The notes under the pieces: generated by a model
What the model was told of the DNA's origin: nothing
Database searches by the model: none
What the model saw: only the letters and a program-made list of their open reading frames with translations
Shown: one piece after another, positions 25,552-34,134 of the stretch
Layout: each line of letters begins with the position of its first letter
Position numbering within the stretch: position 1 is the stretch's first letter
Translations under genes and position numbers: made by a program
From: Arthrobacter bambusae
Lineage (GTDB): Bacteria > Actinomycetota > Actinomycetes > Actinomycetales > Micrococcaceae
DNA length: 54,569 bases
Reading direction: 5' to 3'
NCBI RefSeq assembly: GCF_022606295.1
Contig: NZ_JAHHZS010000028.1
Location: 1 to 54,569, forward strand

Positions 25552-26019
25552 ATGGCACCCTTCACAGTCACTCGCAATGCGCTCATCCCCGCAGCGCCCT
25601 CGGACATCTTCCCCTTCGTCAACAACTTCCACGAGTGGACCAAATGGTCTCCGTGGGAAGCTGTCGACCCCCAGCTGAGCCGCAGCTACTCGGGCAACGA
25701 ATCGGGCGTCGGGGCCAAGTATGCCTGGAGCGGCAACAACAAGGCCGGCACCGGGACCATGGAAATCGTTGGCTCGGAGGAGCCCGGCAAGATCGACATC
25801 CGCCTCGAATTCACCAAGCCAATGAAGGCCGTCAACCCCACGGGGTTCACGTTCGTGCCCGAAGGGGACGGTACCCGCGTCACCTGGACAATGGCCGGTG
25901 AGAACAAAGGCCTCGGCAAAATCTTCGCCCTGTTCATGAACATGGAAAAGATGGTGGGTGGCGACTTCGAAAAGGGCCTGGCCGCGCTCTCGGCGGTAGC
26001 CACCCGGAAAAACTCCTAG
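25552..26019 (+). CDS. SRPBCC family protein (polyketide cyclase/START-like)
   Basis: 155 residues. The SRPBCC fold is recognisable from FTVTRNALIPAAPSDIFPFV, WTKWSPWE, and a C-terminal helix (FALFMNMEKMVGGDFEKGL). Members bind hydrophobic ligands in a deep pocket; no partner or reaction is suggested here. TACGAT ends 6 bases before ATG 25552, giving a leaderless start; the ATG at 25546 immediately follows the box and is less likely. Confidence 0.82.
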   Translation: MAPFTVTRNALIPAAPSDIFPFVNNFHEWTKWSPWEAVDPQLSRSYSGNESGVGAKYAWSGNNKAGTGTMEIVGSEEPGKIDIRLEFTKPMKAVNPTGFTFVPEGDGTRVTWTMAGENKGLGKIFALFMNMEKMVGGDFEKGLAALSAVATRKNS

Positions 26020-26035
26020 TGGTCTGTCTCAGGCC

Positions 26036-26905
26036 ATGGCTGTCTACGTCGATCCGCCTCTGTGGCCCGCGCACGGGACCGTGTTTTCGCACCTCGTCTC
26101 GGACACGTCGCTCGAGGAACTGCATGCCTTCGCCGACGCAGCGGGGATTCCCGAGCGCGCCTTCGACGGCGACCATTACGACGTCCCGGAACGCCGCTAC
26201 CAGGACCTCTTGTCCGCAGGCGCCATTCCTGTGGAGGCGCGCATTCTTGTGCGGAAACTGATCGCGAGCGGCTTGCGGATTCCTGCCCGCCAACGCAGCA
26301 AGTCGCTCACAGTGCCCTTGCTTGAGCGCTGGAATTCGACGCTTCCGGGGCATGAGGAGCTGGGTTTTGAGCTCCTCGAACGCTGGGGCGAGGACCATCG
26401 GAAGTACCACAGCCGCACGCATTTGCTGGCGGTCCTGGAAGCCCTTGACCTCCTCAGCGAACCCAGAACGCCTGCGCACTCAGTGACTTTGGCCGCTTGG
26501 TTCCACGACGCCGTCTACGAGGGAATCGCCGGGCAGGACGAAGAGCAATCAGCCAGGCTGGCCGAGGACCGCTTGGCCATTGCGGGCCTTCCCGGGCCAG
26601 TCATCGATGACGTTGCCCGGCTGGTCAGGCTGACCTCCACCCACAGCCCCGAACCGGGAGACCACGCCGGCGCCCTCTTGTGCGACGCCGATCTGTCCGT
26701 CCTCGGCGCCGAACCCGCGGCATACGCCCGCTACCTGGCCGCCGTCCGCGAGGACTACGCCCACGTCAGCGATGGCGACTTCGCCGCAGGCCGGGCCGCC
26801 GTCGTCCGCCAACTGCTTGCTTTGGACCCGCTCTTCCACAGCGAACGAGCGAAGAGCCTGTGGCTGGACGCCGCCCGCCGCAACCTGGAGGCCGAACTGT
26901 CATGA
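26036..26905 (+). CDS. DUF4031 plus HD-domain phosphohydrolase-like protein
   Basis: 289 residues. The N-terminal 80-90 residues (MAVYVDPPLWPAHGTVFSHL) match the DUF4031 type. The C-terminal part is an HD-superfamily protein: RKYHSRTHL, LAAWFHDAVY with the HD pair, and a later DLSVLG. HD proteins of this predicted metal-dependent group often act on phosphoesters, but the substrate is unknown. The stop overlaps the next gene (ATGA). Confidence 0.8.
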   Translation: MAVYVDPPLWPAHGTVFSHLVSDTSLEELHAFADAAGIPERAFDGDHYDVPERRYQDLLSAGAIPVEARILVRKLIASGLRIPARQRSKSLTVPLLERWNSTLPGHEELGFELLERWGEDHRKYHSRTHLLAVLEALDLLSEPRTPAHSVTLAAWFHDAVYEGIAGQDEEQSARLAEDRLAIAGLPGPVIDDVARLVRLTSTHSPEPGDHAGALLCDADLSVLGAEPAAYARYLAAVREDYAHVSDGDFAAGRAAVVRQLLALDPLFHSERAKSLWLDAARRNLEAELS

Positions 26906-27681
26906 CCATGGCGGGGACGGTGCATCGGCAGCTTCCGTTCACCGTGAGGTTTGAGTGGGGGCTCGACGGCGCCCGTTCCATTGCGTCTGGGGCGGACCTC
27001 GCCGTCGTGGTTGACATCCTTTCCTTCACCACCTGTGTCAGCGTCGCCGTCGATCGTGGTGCCGTGGTTTTCCCGTACCCGTGGAAGGACGCCGGGGCCG
27101 AAGATTTCGCCGCCCACCACGATGCCCAGCTGGCTGGTCCGCGAGGCGGCGGTGGACTGAGCCTCTCGCCGTCGAGCCTGCGGGACGCGCGGAGCTTGAG
27201 CCGGGTCGTCCTGCCTTCACCCAACGGGTCTTCCATCGCATATGGTCTCGCCCGGGAAATCCCGCTCATCGCAGCCGTCTCACTTCGCAACGCAGCGGCC
27301 ACCGCGGATTGGGTGGCATCCGAACTCCCCCCGGATGCGGTGGTGGCGGTGATCGCGGCCGGCGAGCTCTGGCCCAGCCGTTCGCTCCGACCCGCCGTGG
27401 AGGATCAGATCGGGGCAGGCGCCTTCATTGCCGGGCTCGCTGCCGCAGGACGAGGCGGTTTCACACCGGAAGACGGAAGGCAGGGCTTCGCACCGGAGGC
27501 CGAGGCCGCGATGGCGGTCTACAACGCTGCCGAACCCAGGCTCCATGACGTTCTGCGACGCTGCTCCAGCGGCCGTGAGTTGATCGGCGCAGGGTACGCG
27601 GACGACGTCGAGATCGCAGCAGAACTCGACGCGGGGACCACCGTGGCCCTGTTGAGGGACGGCGCGTTCCGGCGTCCTTGA
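26902..27681 (+). CDS. ComB-family (2-phosphosulfolactate phosphatase-like) protein
   Basis: 259 residues from the ATG coupled to the HD gene. LAVVVDILSFTTCVSVAVDRGA near the N-terminus, LPSPNGSSIAYGLA in the middle and ELIGAGYADDVEIAAELD near the end follow the ComB fold. The named reaction belongs to coenzyme M synthesis in methanogens; most bacteria with homologues do not make coenzyme M, so the true substrate is probably another phosphoester. Its coupling to an HD hydrolase suggests related small-molecule work (inference). Confidence 0.75.
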   Translation: MTMAGTVHRQLPFTVRFEWGLDGARSIASGADLAVVVDILSFTTCVSVAVDRGAVVFPYPWKDAGAEDFAAHHDAQLAGPRGGGGLSLSPSSLRDARSLSRVVLPSPNGSSIAYGLAREIPLIAAVSLRNAAATADWVASELPPDAVVAVIAAGELWPSRSLRPAVEDQIGAGAFIAGLAAAGRGGFTPEDGRQGFAPEAEAAMAVYNAAEPRLHDVLRRCSSGRELIGAGYADDVEIAAELDAGTTVALLRDGAFRRP

Positions 27682-27717
27682 GTCCGCTTATGAATGTTCG
27701 GCAAGGGCTTGCGGTTC

Positions 27718-27765
27718 CACTACTTAGCGCTACTATGTACTGGTAGCTAGTAACACTAAGTAGTG
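27718..27765 (+). promoter_or_regulatory. Operator-like inverted repeat before the PadR operon
   Basis: CACTACTTAG (27718-27727) and CTAAGTAGTG (27756-27765) are perfect 10-bp inverted repeats about 28 bases apart. The space between them is AT-rich (GCTACTATGTACTGGTAGC) and should hold the promoter. The right arm ends 14 bases before the PadR ATG. It is probably the PadR autoregulatory site. Confidence 0.6.
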
Positions 27766-27779
27766 AAGGGAGGAGTCCA

Positions 27780-28109
27780 ATGGGCAAGCAGATGACGGAG
27801 ATGCTCAAAGGGACCCTGGAGGGCATCGTTCTCGCCCTCCTGACCGGGAATCCCGCGTACGGGTACGAAATCACGACGCTGCTCCGGGGGCAGGGCTTCA
27901 CCGAGATCGCCGAGGGCACCGTGTATGCGCTGCTCGTCAGGATCGAGCAGAAAGGCCTTGTCGATGTCGAGAAGCGGCCGTCCGAGAAGGGCCCGCCGCG
28001 CAAGGTCTATTCGCTCAACGAGCAGGGCGAGACGGAACTGGACGAATTCTGGAATACGTGGAGTTTCCTGTCCGAGCGACTGGAACAGCTCCGAAAGGGA
28101 GGAAAGTGA
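27780..28109 (+). CDS. PadR family transcriptional regulator
   Basis: 109 residues. The winged helix-turn-helix is typical of PadR (LKGTLEGIVLALLTGNPAYGYEI, then EGTVYALLVRIEQKGLVDVE, then GPPRKVYSLNEQGETEL). GGGAGGAG precedes the ATG. It heads an operon with a DUF1048 protein and a two-gene ABC exporter, and probably represses it until an inducing compound binds. The C-terminal dimerisation helix is short, as in PadR-s2 proteins. Confidence 0.9.
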   Translation: MGKQMTEMLKGTLEGIVLALLTGNPAYGYEITTLLRGQGFTEIAEGTVYALLVRIEQKGLVDVEKRPSEKGPPRKVYSLNEQGETELDEFWNTWSFLSERLEQLRKGGK

Positions 28110-28111
28110 AC

Positions 28112-28486
28112 ATGGCCGCAGGGTGGATCGAGCAGCTCACGGGATCGCTCGAACAGAAGAAGCAATATCGGCAAAACAAGGCACGCGTGGAACGGCTTCC
28201 GGCGGACTATCGCGCGGTGGCGACCGCGCTGGAACGGTACCTGATGTATTTCGGGGCCATCACCAAGGGAGATGTCCTGCTGCGGATGCTCGGCGATCTC
28301 ACCGATCTCTTCGAACAGAGCGCCGCGGACGGAACGCCGATCCGCGCGATCGTCGGAGACGACCCTGTGGAGTTCGCCGAAACGTTCATGCGGAACTACA
28401 CGGGCGGTCAGTGGATCAACAAAGAGCGTGAACGCCTGGTCAAGGCCATCGACGCCGCCGCCGGAGACGACGGGAAGGAGGGGTAA
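28112..28486 (+). CDS. DUF1048 domain-containing protein
   Basis: 124 residues from the ATG at 28112 (GGGAGGAAAG upstream, two bases past the PadR stop). Mostly helical and charged (RQNKARVERLPADYRAVATA, LERYLMYFGAITKGD, DPVEFAETFMRNY). DUF1048 proteins are often encoded between PadR regulators and ABC exporters. Function unknown; an accessory role in sensing or assembly is an inference. Confidence 0.82.
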   Translation: MAAGWIEQLTGSLEQKKQYRQNKARVERLPADYRAVATALERYLMYFGAITKGDVLLRMLGDLTDLFEQSAADGTPIRAIVGDDPVEFAETFMRNYTGGQWINKERERLVKAIDAAAGDDGKEG

Positions 28487-28488
28487 TC

Positions 28489-29289
28489 ATGACCAACGCA
28501 CCCATCACCCCCGAACCCGCGATCCGCGTGCGTGCCATCGAAAAATCCTACAAGGAACTGCGCGTGCTCCGCGGCGTGGACTTCGACGTGGAACCGGGCA
28601 CCATCTTCGCCCTTCTTGGCTCCAACGGAGCAGGAAAGACCACGATGGTGAAAATCCTGTCCACACTGCTGAGCCCGGACGCCGGTTCTGCCAGCGTCAA
28701 TGGATTCGACGTCGCGGCCCACGCGGAGCGGGTGCGGGAATCCATCAGCCTGACCGGACAATTCGCAGCAGTCGATGAAATCCTCTCCGGTCGGGAAAAC
28801 CTGGTGCTCGTTGCCAGGTTGCGGCACCTGAAGGATCCCGGCCAGGCGGCGGATGATCTTCTGGCGCGCTTCAATCTCTCGGAGGCAGCATCCCGCAAAG
28901 TGTCCGCGTATTCAGGAGGCATGCGCCGTCGCCTTGACATCGCCATGAGCTTGATCGGGCAGCCCGAGGTGATTTTCCTCGATGAGCCGACCACCGGGCT
29001 CGATCCTGAGGCGCGCATCGAAGTGTGGCAGGTAATCCAGGAGCTCGCGAAACGGGGCACCACCGTACTGCTCACCACGCAGTATCTCGATGAGGCTGAA
29101 CAACTCGCGGACCGGATCGCCATCCTTCATCAGGGGCGCATCATCGCGAACGGCACCCTCGCCGAGCTCAAACAACTACTTCCGCCTGCGAAGGTCGAGT
29201 ACGTCGAAAAGCAGCCCACCCTGGAGGATATCTTCCTCGCGCTGGTGGGGAACGAGGGCAAGGTCGCGTCAAGTAAGGAGCAGTCATGA
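28489..29289 (+). CDS. ABC exporter ATP-binding protein (DrrA-like)
   Basis: 266 residues. Walker A GSNGAGKTT near 44-52, signature YSGGMRRRLDIA, and Walker B VIFLDEPTTGLDPE place it in the DrrA drug-export subfamily. The C-terminal region after the ABC domain (AELKQLLPPAKVEYVEKQPTLED) is typical for that group. It pairs with the permease overlapping its stop (ATGA). The operon probably exports a toxic or self-made compound; no biosynthetic cluster is adjacent. Confidence 0.92.
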   Translation: MTNAPITPEPAIRVRAIEKSYKELRVLRGVDFDVEPGTIFALLGSNGAGKTTMVKILSTLLSPDAGSASVNGFDVAAHAERVRESISLTGQFAAVDEILSGRENLVLVARLRHLKDPGQAADDLLARFNLSEAASRKVSAYSGGMRRRLDIAMSLIGQPEVIFLDEPTTGLDPEARIEVWQVIQELAKRGTTVLLTTQYLDEAEQLADRIAILHQGRIIANGTLAELKQLLPPAKVEYVEKQPTLEDIFLALVGNEGKVASSKEQS

Positions 29290-30047
29290 GCACACACTTC
29301 TTCGGAGACACGGCCGTCTTGCTGGGCCGCTCCATGCGTCACATCTTCCGCAGCGCGGACACCATCATCACCACCGCGATCACGCCTATCGCCCTCATGC
29401 TGCTGTTCGTCTACGTGTTCGGCGGAGCCATCAAGACAGGCACCGAGAACTACGTCAATTACTTGCTGCCGGGAATCATGCTGATCGCGATCGCATCGGG
29501 CATCGCGTACACCGCCGTTCGCTTGTTCACTGACATGAAGAGCGGCATTTTCGAGCGGTTCCACTCCATGCCGATCGCACGATCATCCGTGCTATGGGCA
29601 CATGTGCTGACGTCCATGGTGGCCAACGGTATCTCCCTCGTGATCATCGTGCTGGTAGCCCTCCTGATGGGATTCCGCACGTCGGCAAGCCTGCTGTCCT
29701 GGCTCGCGATCATTGGAATCCTGGCACTCTTCACTCTCGCGCTGACCTGGCTCGCCATTATCGCGGGCCTGACGGCGAAGTCCGTGGACGGCGCCGGCGG
29801 GTTCTCCTACCCGCTCATCTTCCTGCCGTTCATCAGTTCAGCCTTCGTCCCCACGGCCACCATGCCGGGTCCCGTGCGTGCGTTCGCCGAGAACCAGCCG
29901 GTCACGTCGATCGTCAACACCATTCAGGATCTGTACGAACAACGGCCGATCGGCAGCGACATCTGGGTCGCCCTAGCATGGTGCCTCGGCATCCTGGTTC
30001 TCGCGTACTTCTTCGCGGTGGCGGCCTTCCGGCGCAAGATCAGCTGA
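29286..30047 (+). CDS. ABC-2 type exporter permease (DrrB-like)
   Basis: 253 residues with about six membrane helices. The segment NYLLPGIMLIAIASGIAYTA and the C-terminal FLPFISSAFVPTATMPGPVR are ABC-2/DrrB hallmarks. AAGGAGC precedes the ATG. It forms the membrane half of the exporter encoded with the ATPase at 28489-29289. Confidence 0.92.
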   Translation: MSTHFFGDTAVLLGRSMRHIFRSADTIITTAITPIALMLLFVYVFGGAIKTGTENYVNYLLPGIMLIAIASGIAYTAVRLFTDMKSGIFERFHSMPIARSSVLWAHVLTSMVANGISLVIIVLVALLMGFRTSASLLSWLAIIGILALFTLALTWLAIIAGLTAKSVDGAGGFSYPLIFLPFISSAFVPTATMPGPVRAFAENQPVTSIVNTIQDLYEQRPIGSDIWVALAWCLGILVLAYFFAVAAFRRKIS

Positions 30048-30100
30048 GGACGGCCTCGGAAGGGCGCGGGTCCGAAGGCGTCGCCTCGTATCATGGAGGT

Positions 30101-31813
30101 GTGACCTCCTACCTTCAACGCAATGGTGCCGAACTCCCCCAAGCCCGTCCCGACGTCGAGCACGTCCTGGCGGTGCGCGGCACGGGAGGCTACCGCCAGT
30201 ACCGCATCCCTGCGATGGCCGTCTCGACGGCGGGGACAGTGCTCGCCGCCTATGACGGCAGGCCGAACCTGGACGACCTCCCCAATCCGATCGACCTCCT
30301 TCTCCGGCGCAGCACGGACCATGGCCGCAGCTGGGAAGAGCAGCAGGTGGTCCGCAGCGGCGTCGGTCTCAACGGATACGGCGATCCGAGCCTCCTGGTG
30401 GACGCCATGACCGGGCGGATTTTCATGTTCCACGCCGCCGGGACGCATGCCGGTTTCTTCGAGGCGGTGGCCGGGCTGGAACCGGATGACGACGTGCAGC
30501 ACTGCGACGTCAGCTTTTCCGACGACGACGGCGTCACCTGGGAGCATCGGCGGCTCACCGGTCAGCTCAAGCCGGGCCGTGTTGCCGGTGCCCGCGCCGG
30601 TGCCCGAGACCGCGGCATCACAGGGATCTTCGCCGCGGCCGGGCAGGGAATCCAGATGCACGCCGGTCCGTTAGCCGGACGCCTGGTGCAACAATTCGTC
30701 GTCCTCGTGGACGGCGAAATCATGGCGGCTTCGGCGTACAGCGACGATCACGGTGAGAACTGGACGCTCGGATCGCTGATCGGAAAGGGTCAGGGCCGGG
30801 TCGGCCCCAACGAGAACAAGGTCGCTTGCCTGGACGACGGCCGCCTCCTGCTGCACTCGCGCGCCACTCCCCGGCGGCTGGCGGCAATCTCCCATGATGG
30901 CGGCGAGACGTGGAGCCAGCTGGAACCGGTCGAAGACCTCCCCGACCCGAGCGACAACGGCTCGCTTGTCCGCTTCGACGGCCTGCCGAATGTGGCTTCG
31001 CCCGCCACCCCGGCCACCAACAGCTGGTTGCTCGCGAGCAACAACCAGGACACCTCCTTGCGACGCAATACGGTGCTCAGCCTCTCCACGGACAACGGGG
31101 CCAGCTGGCCCGCCAAGCTGGTCCTGTGCGAGGGCAGCTCGGCGTACTCGACGGCCGCGCGGCTCCCGGATGGCAACGTCGGCGTCTTGTACGAGCGGCA
31201 GGGATACCGCGAGATCGTGTTCGTTTCCGTGCCGGTGGAGCAGCTGACAGGACAGCTTTCAGGCCCAGTAGGCCCGGCGGGATCGCTTGAAACCCGGCCC
31301 GACGGCCTCGAGTTTCACATGGAACTGCGCTCCATCACCCCCGGCCGACCCGCGGTGTGGCGGAACGCCGGCGAGTTCCACGTCATCGCCGCGGACAACG
31401 ACGGTGACTGGGACGTGCAGACCTGGAAGGAAATCGGCCAAGGCTACTCACCGGAGCAGGCGCAGATCCTCGGAACCCGCGAAGCCCAGGATCTTAACTA
31501 CGGGCCCATCATTCCGGGCTACAAAGCCGGGGACATCCTCGCTTTCACCGGACGCGCCCGCAACCTCGGCACCCAAGCGGCGTCCGGCGTCGTACTCCGG
31601 GGACCGCATGCGAACCCGGCGGACTTCCCGCCCGCCGATCTTGTACCGGGCGCGGAAGCGCTGTACTTCACGCCGGTGTACACGGTCACCGCGGAGGATC
31701 TGGCGCGGGACTCGCTTGAGCTGACTTTCGCGGTGGCGTACGACGGCGGGGCACGGGTCACCGAGCGCAGCTTCAGTTTCGATCTGCGCACCGGAGCCGT
31801 GACGGCCAGCTAG
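30101..31813 (+). CDS. Sialidase-like BNR-repeat protein with C-terminal beta domain
   Basis: 570 residues from a GTG. TATCAT (30089-30094) lies 6 bases before it, so the mRNA is probably leaderless; the nearby GGAGG is too close to serve as Shine-Dalgarno. An RIP motif (YRIPAM, near 37) is followed by five Asp boxes (STDHGRSW, SDDDGVTW, SDDHGENW, SHDGGETW, STDNGASW), the pattern of exo-alpha-sialidases. The last 150 residues form a separate beta-rich, Ig-like region. No signal peptide is seen, which is odd for a sialidase. No sialic acid uptake or catabolic gene is nearby. Confidence 0.8.
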   Translation: MTSYLQRNGAELPQARPDVEHVLAVRGTGGYRQYRIPAMAVSTAGTVLAAYDGRPNLDDLPNPIDLLLRRSTDHGRSWEEQQVVRSGVGLNGYGDPSLLVDAMTGRIFMFHAAGTHAGFFEAVAGLEPDDDVQHCDVSFSDDDGVTWEHRRLTGQLKPGRVAGARAGARDRGITGIFAAAGQGIQMHAGPLAGRLVQQFVVLVDGEIMAASAYSDDHGENWTLGSLIGKGQGRVGPNENKVACLDDGRLLLHSRATPRRLAAISHDGGETWSQLEPVEDLPDPSDNGSLVRFDGLPNVASPATPATNSWLLASNNQDTSLRRNTVLSLSTDNGASWPAKLVLCEGSSAYSTAARLPDGNVGVLYERQGYREIVFVSVPVEQLTGQLSGPVGPAGSLETRPDGLEFHMELRSITPGRPAVWRNAGEFHVIAADNDGDWDVQTWKEIGQGYSPEQAQILGTREAQDLNYGPIIPGYKAGDILAFTGRARNLGTQAASGVVLRGPHANPADFPPADLVPGAEALYFTPVYTVTAEDLARDSLELTFAVAYDGGARVTERSFSFDLRTGAVTAS

Positions 31814-31829
31814 TACTCCGGGGTTCGGT

Positions 31830-33566
31830 TCAGAAGATCTGGCGGATGTTGGTCTTGGCGAGGTCGATGAGCTGGTCGCCGCGGCCGGAGAGGACCGTCC
31901 GGATCGCGTAGAGCGTGAAGCCTTTAACCTGTTCGGCACTGATCGCCGGCGGAATCGACAGTTCCTGCCGCGCCGTGCGGACGTCAATGAGGGCTGGACC
32001 GTCGTGGGCGAAGGCTTCAGCCAGTCCCGCTTTCAGCCCGGAGGAGTCGTCCACCCGGATCCCACGGATTCCCAGGGATTCAGCGAGTTTGGCGAAATCC
32101 GGGTTCTCCAAGTCCGTGCCGAAATTGACGAAGCCCGCGGCCTTCATTTCGAGCTCCACGAAGTTCAGCGAGGAGTTGTTGAAGACCACCACTTTGACCG
32201 GGAGCGTGTTCTGCACCAAGGTGATAAGTTCGCCCAACAGCATGGTCAGGCCGCCGTCGCCGGCCAGGGCCACCACTTGGCGTCCAGGGTACGCGGCCGC
32301 CGCACCGATTCCGTGCGACAACGCATTGGCCATGGTTCCGTGGTTGAACGAACCGAGCAGCCGGCGTCGGCCATTCATGCTCAGGTACCGGGCCGCCCAC
32401 ACGGTGGGGGACCCGACGTCGCACGTGAAAACCGCATCCGGGGCCGCCAACTCATCCACGAGCCTGCCCACGAACTGCGGGTGGATCGGCTGGCCGTCCT
32501 TGGCCGGAGAAGCCAGGTCGTCGAGTTTGGCGCGCGACTTGGCGTAGTGCTTGAGCGAAGTACTCAGGTGTGTGCGTTTCGCCTTGCGCTCAATCAGCGG
32601 CAGGAGCGAGGCCGCAGTGTCCTTGACCGTGCCCACCAGGCCAAGATCGATCCGGGACCGCCGGCCAAGCTGTTCGCCCCTGATATCCACCTGGATGATC
32701 TTTGCGTTCTCCGGGTAGAACTGCTGGTACGGAAAATCGGTGCCCAGCATGAGCAGGGCCTCGCAGCTCTCCATCGCGCGGTAGCCGGAACTGAACCCCA
32801 AAAGGCCCGTCATGCCGACGTCGAACGGGTTGTCGTACTCGATGTGCTCCTTGCCGCGCATCGCGTGGACAATCGGCGCCCCCAGTGCGTCGGCCAGAGC
32901 CATGACCTCGGCATGCGCGCCCGCAGTGCCGGCACCGGCCAGGATGGTGACTTTGCCGGCCGAGTTGAGAATGCCCGCCGCCTCGGCGAGTTCCCTGGGG
33001 TTGGGCCGGATCTCCGGCCGGGCGGCCCGGATCACGGCAGTCCGGTCGCTCTGCGCCTCCGCGAGGGCCACGTCGCCGGGAATCACGACGACGGCGACGC
33101 CCCGCTTCTCGACCGCCGTCCGCATCGCGATTTCCAAGACCCTGGGCATCTGCGAAGGATGGGCGACGTGTTCGACATAGACGCTGCACTCCCGGAACAA
33201 CTCCTGGGGGTGCGTCTCCTGGAAGTACTGGCTGCCGATCTCTTCGCTCGGAATGTGGGCGGCGATGGCCAGCACGGGAACCCTTGACTTGTTGGCGTCA
33301 TAGAGGCCGTTGATCAGGTGCAGGTTGCCGGGACCGCAGGATCCGGCGCACACCGCGAGTTCATCCGTAAGGCCCGCCTCGGCGGCGGCCGCCAACGCGG
33401 CGGCTTCCTCATGGCGGACGTGCACCCAGCGGATGCCCTCCTCTTCCCGCAGCGCGTCCGTGAATCCGTTCAGGGAATCCCCTGGGATCCCATAGACGCG
33501 CTGGACGTTGTTGGCTTTGAGGGTGGCGACGATGTTCTTGGCAACAGTGTTCCTGGCGGCGGACAT
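31830..33566 (-). CDS. poxB: Pyruvate dehydrogenase (quinone) / pyruvate oxidase
   Basis: 578 residues, close to E. coli PoxB (572). It decarboxylates pyruvate to acetate and passes electrons to quinone through FAD. The N-terminal TPP domain has YGIPGDSLNGF and VRHEEAAALAA with the catalytic glutamate; the C-terminal TPP motif starts at GDGGLTML and ends at VVFNNSSLNF. The C-terminus (LIDLAKTNIRQIF) matches the amphipathic membrane-binding end of PoxB. AAAGGAA precedes the ATG. Other TPP enzymes (acetolactate synthase) are less likely given this C-terminus. Confidence 0.92.
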   Translation of the reverse strand: MSAARNTVAKNIVATLKANNVQRVYGIPGDSLNGFTDALREEEGIRWVHVRHEEAAALAAAAEAGLTDELAVCAGSCGPGNLHLINGLYDANKSRVPVLAIAAHIPSEEIGSQYFQETHPQELFRECSVYVEHVAHPSQMPRVLEIAMRTAVEKRGVAVVVIPGDVALAEAQSDRTAVIRAARPEIRPNPRELAEAAGILNSAGKVTILAGAGTAGAHAEVMALADALGAPIVHAMRGKEHIEYDNPFDVGMTGLLGFSSGYRAMESCEALLMLGTDFPYQQFYPENAKIIQVDIRGEQLGRRSRIDLGLVGTVKDTAASLLPLIERKAKRTHLSTSLKHYAKSRAKLDDLASPAKDGQPIHPQFVGRLVDELAAPDAVFTCDVGSPTVWAARYLSMNGRRRLLGSFNHGTMANALSHGIGAAAAYPGRQVVALAGDGGLTMLLGELITLVQNTLPVKVVVFNNSSLNFVELEMKAAGFVNFGTDLENPDFAKLAESLGIRGIRVDDSSGLKAGLAEAFAHDGPALIDVRTARQELSIPPAISAEQVKGFTLYAIRTVLSGRGDQLIDLAKTNIRQIF

Positions 33567-33668
33567 GGACTGTTCCTTTCGAGGGGAGGCAGTGCAGACA
33601 GGGCCTACGCTACTCCGGAACGGTCCATGGCGCCTGACGCGCGACGCCGGATGGCCGGCGCCGCGGGG

Positions 33669-34079
33669 CTAGTGGTAAGTGCTGACGAACGGGCGGTTGC
33701 TAGGCACGATCTGCTTGCCCAGCGGCATAAGCGATACCGGGATGAGCTTCAGGTTGGCGATGGCCAGCGGGATCCCGACGATAGTGATAGCCATGGCGAA
33801 GGCCGTGACCACGTGCCCGATCGCGATCCAAATGCCTGCAACCAGCAACCAGATGACGTTGCCCAAGAGGGTAAAGACGCCCGCGCTCCCGGGCTTGTCC
33901 ACGACCATGCGACCAAACGGCCACAGCGTGTAGGAGGCAATCCGGAACGACGCAATGCCCCACGGGATGGTGACGATCAACAAGCAGCAGACGATTCCGG
34001 CCATGAAGTATCCCAAGGCCAGAACGAAGCCACCGCAAACAAGCCAGATGATGTTGAGCAGCGTTTTCATATCTTCCAT
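33669..34079 (-). CDS. YccF domain-containing membrane protein
   Basis: 136 residues. Two copies of a YccF-type unit are visible, each with a hydrophobic helix and an IPWGIA/IPLAIA turn (IIWLVCGGFVLALGYFMAG and VIWLLVAGIWIAIGHVV). Function is unknown. ATG 34070 (MKTLLN) is an alternative start. It lies 102 bases ahead of poxB on the same strand. Confidence 0.85.
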   Translation of the reverse strand: MEDMKTLLNIIWLVCGGFVLALGYFMAGIVCCLLIVTIPWGIASFRIASYTLWPFGRMVVDKPGSAGVFTLLGNVIWLLVAGIWIAIGHVVTAFAMAITIVGIPLAIANLKLIPVSLMPLGKQIVPSNRPFVSTYH

Positions 34080-34134
34080 TGTCCCTTGCTGGGTGCGGCC
34101 TGGTCCTAGGGGTTCGCTCTGAAATCCCCCTGAT

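Noticed and set aside
30089..30101. GGAGG as Shine-Dalgarno for the sialidase-like gene
   Set aside because: It lies only one base before the GTG, too close to work; the TATCAT box 6 bases upstream explains a leaderless start.
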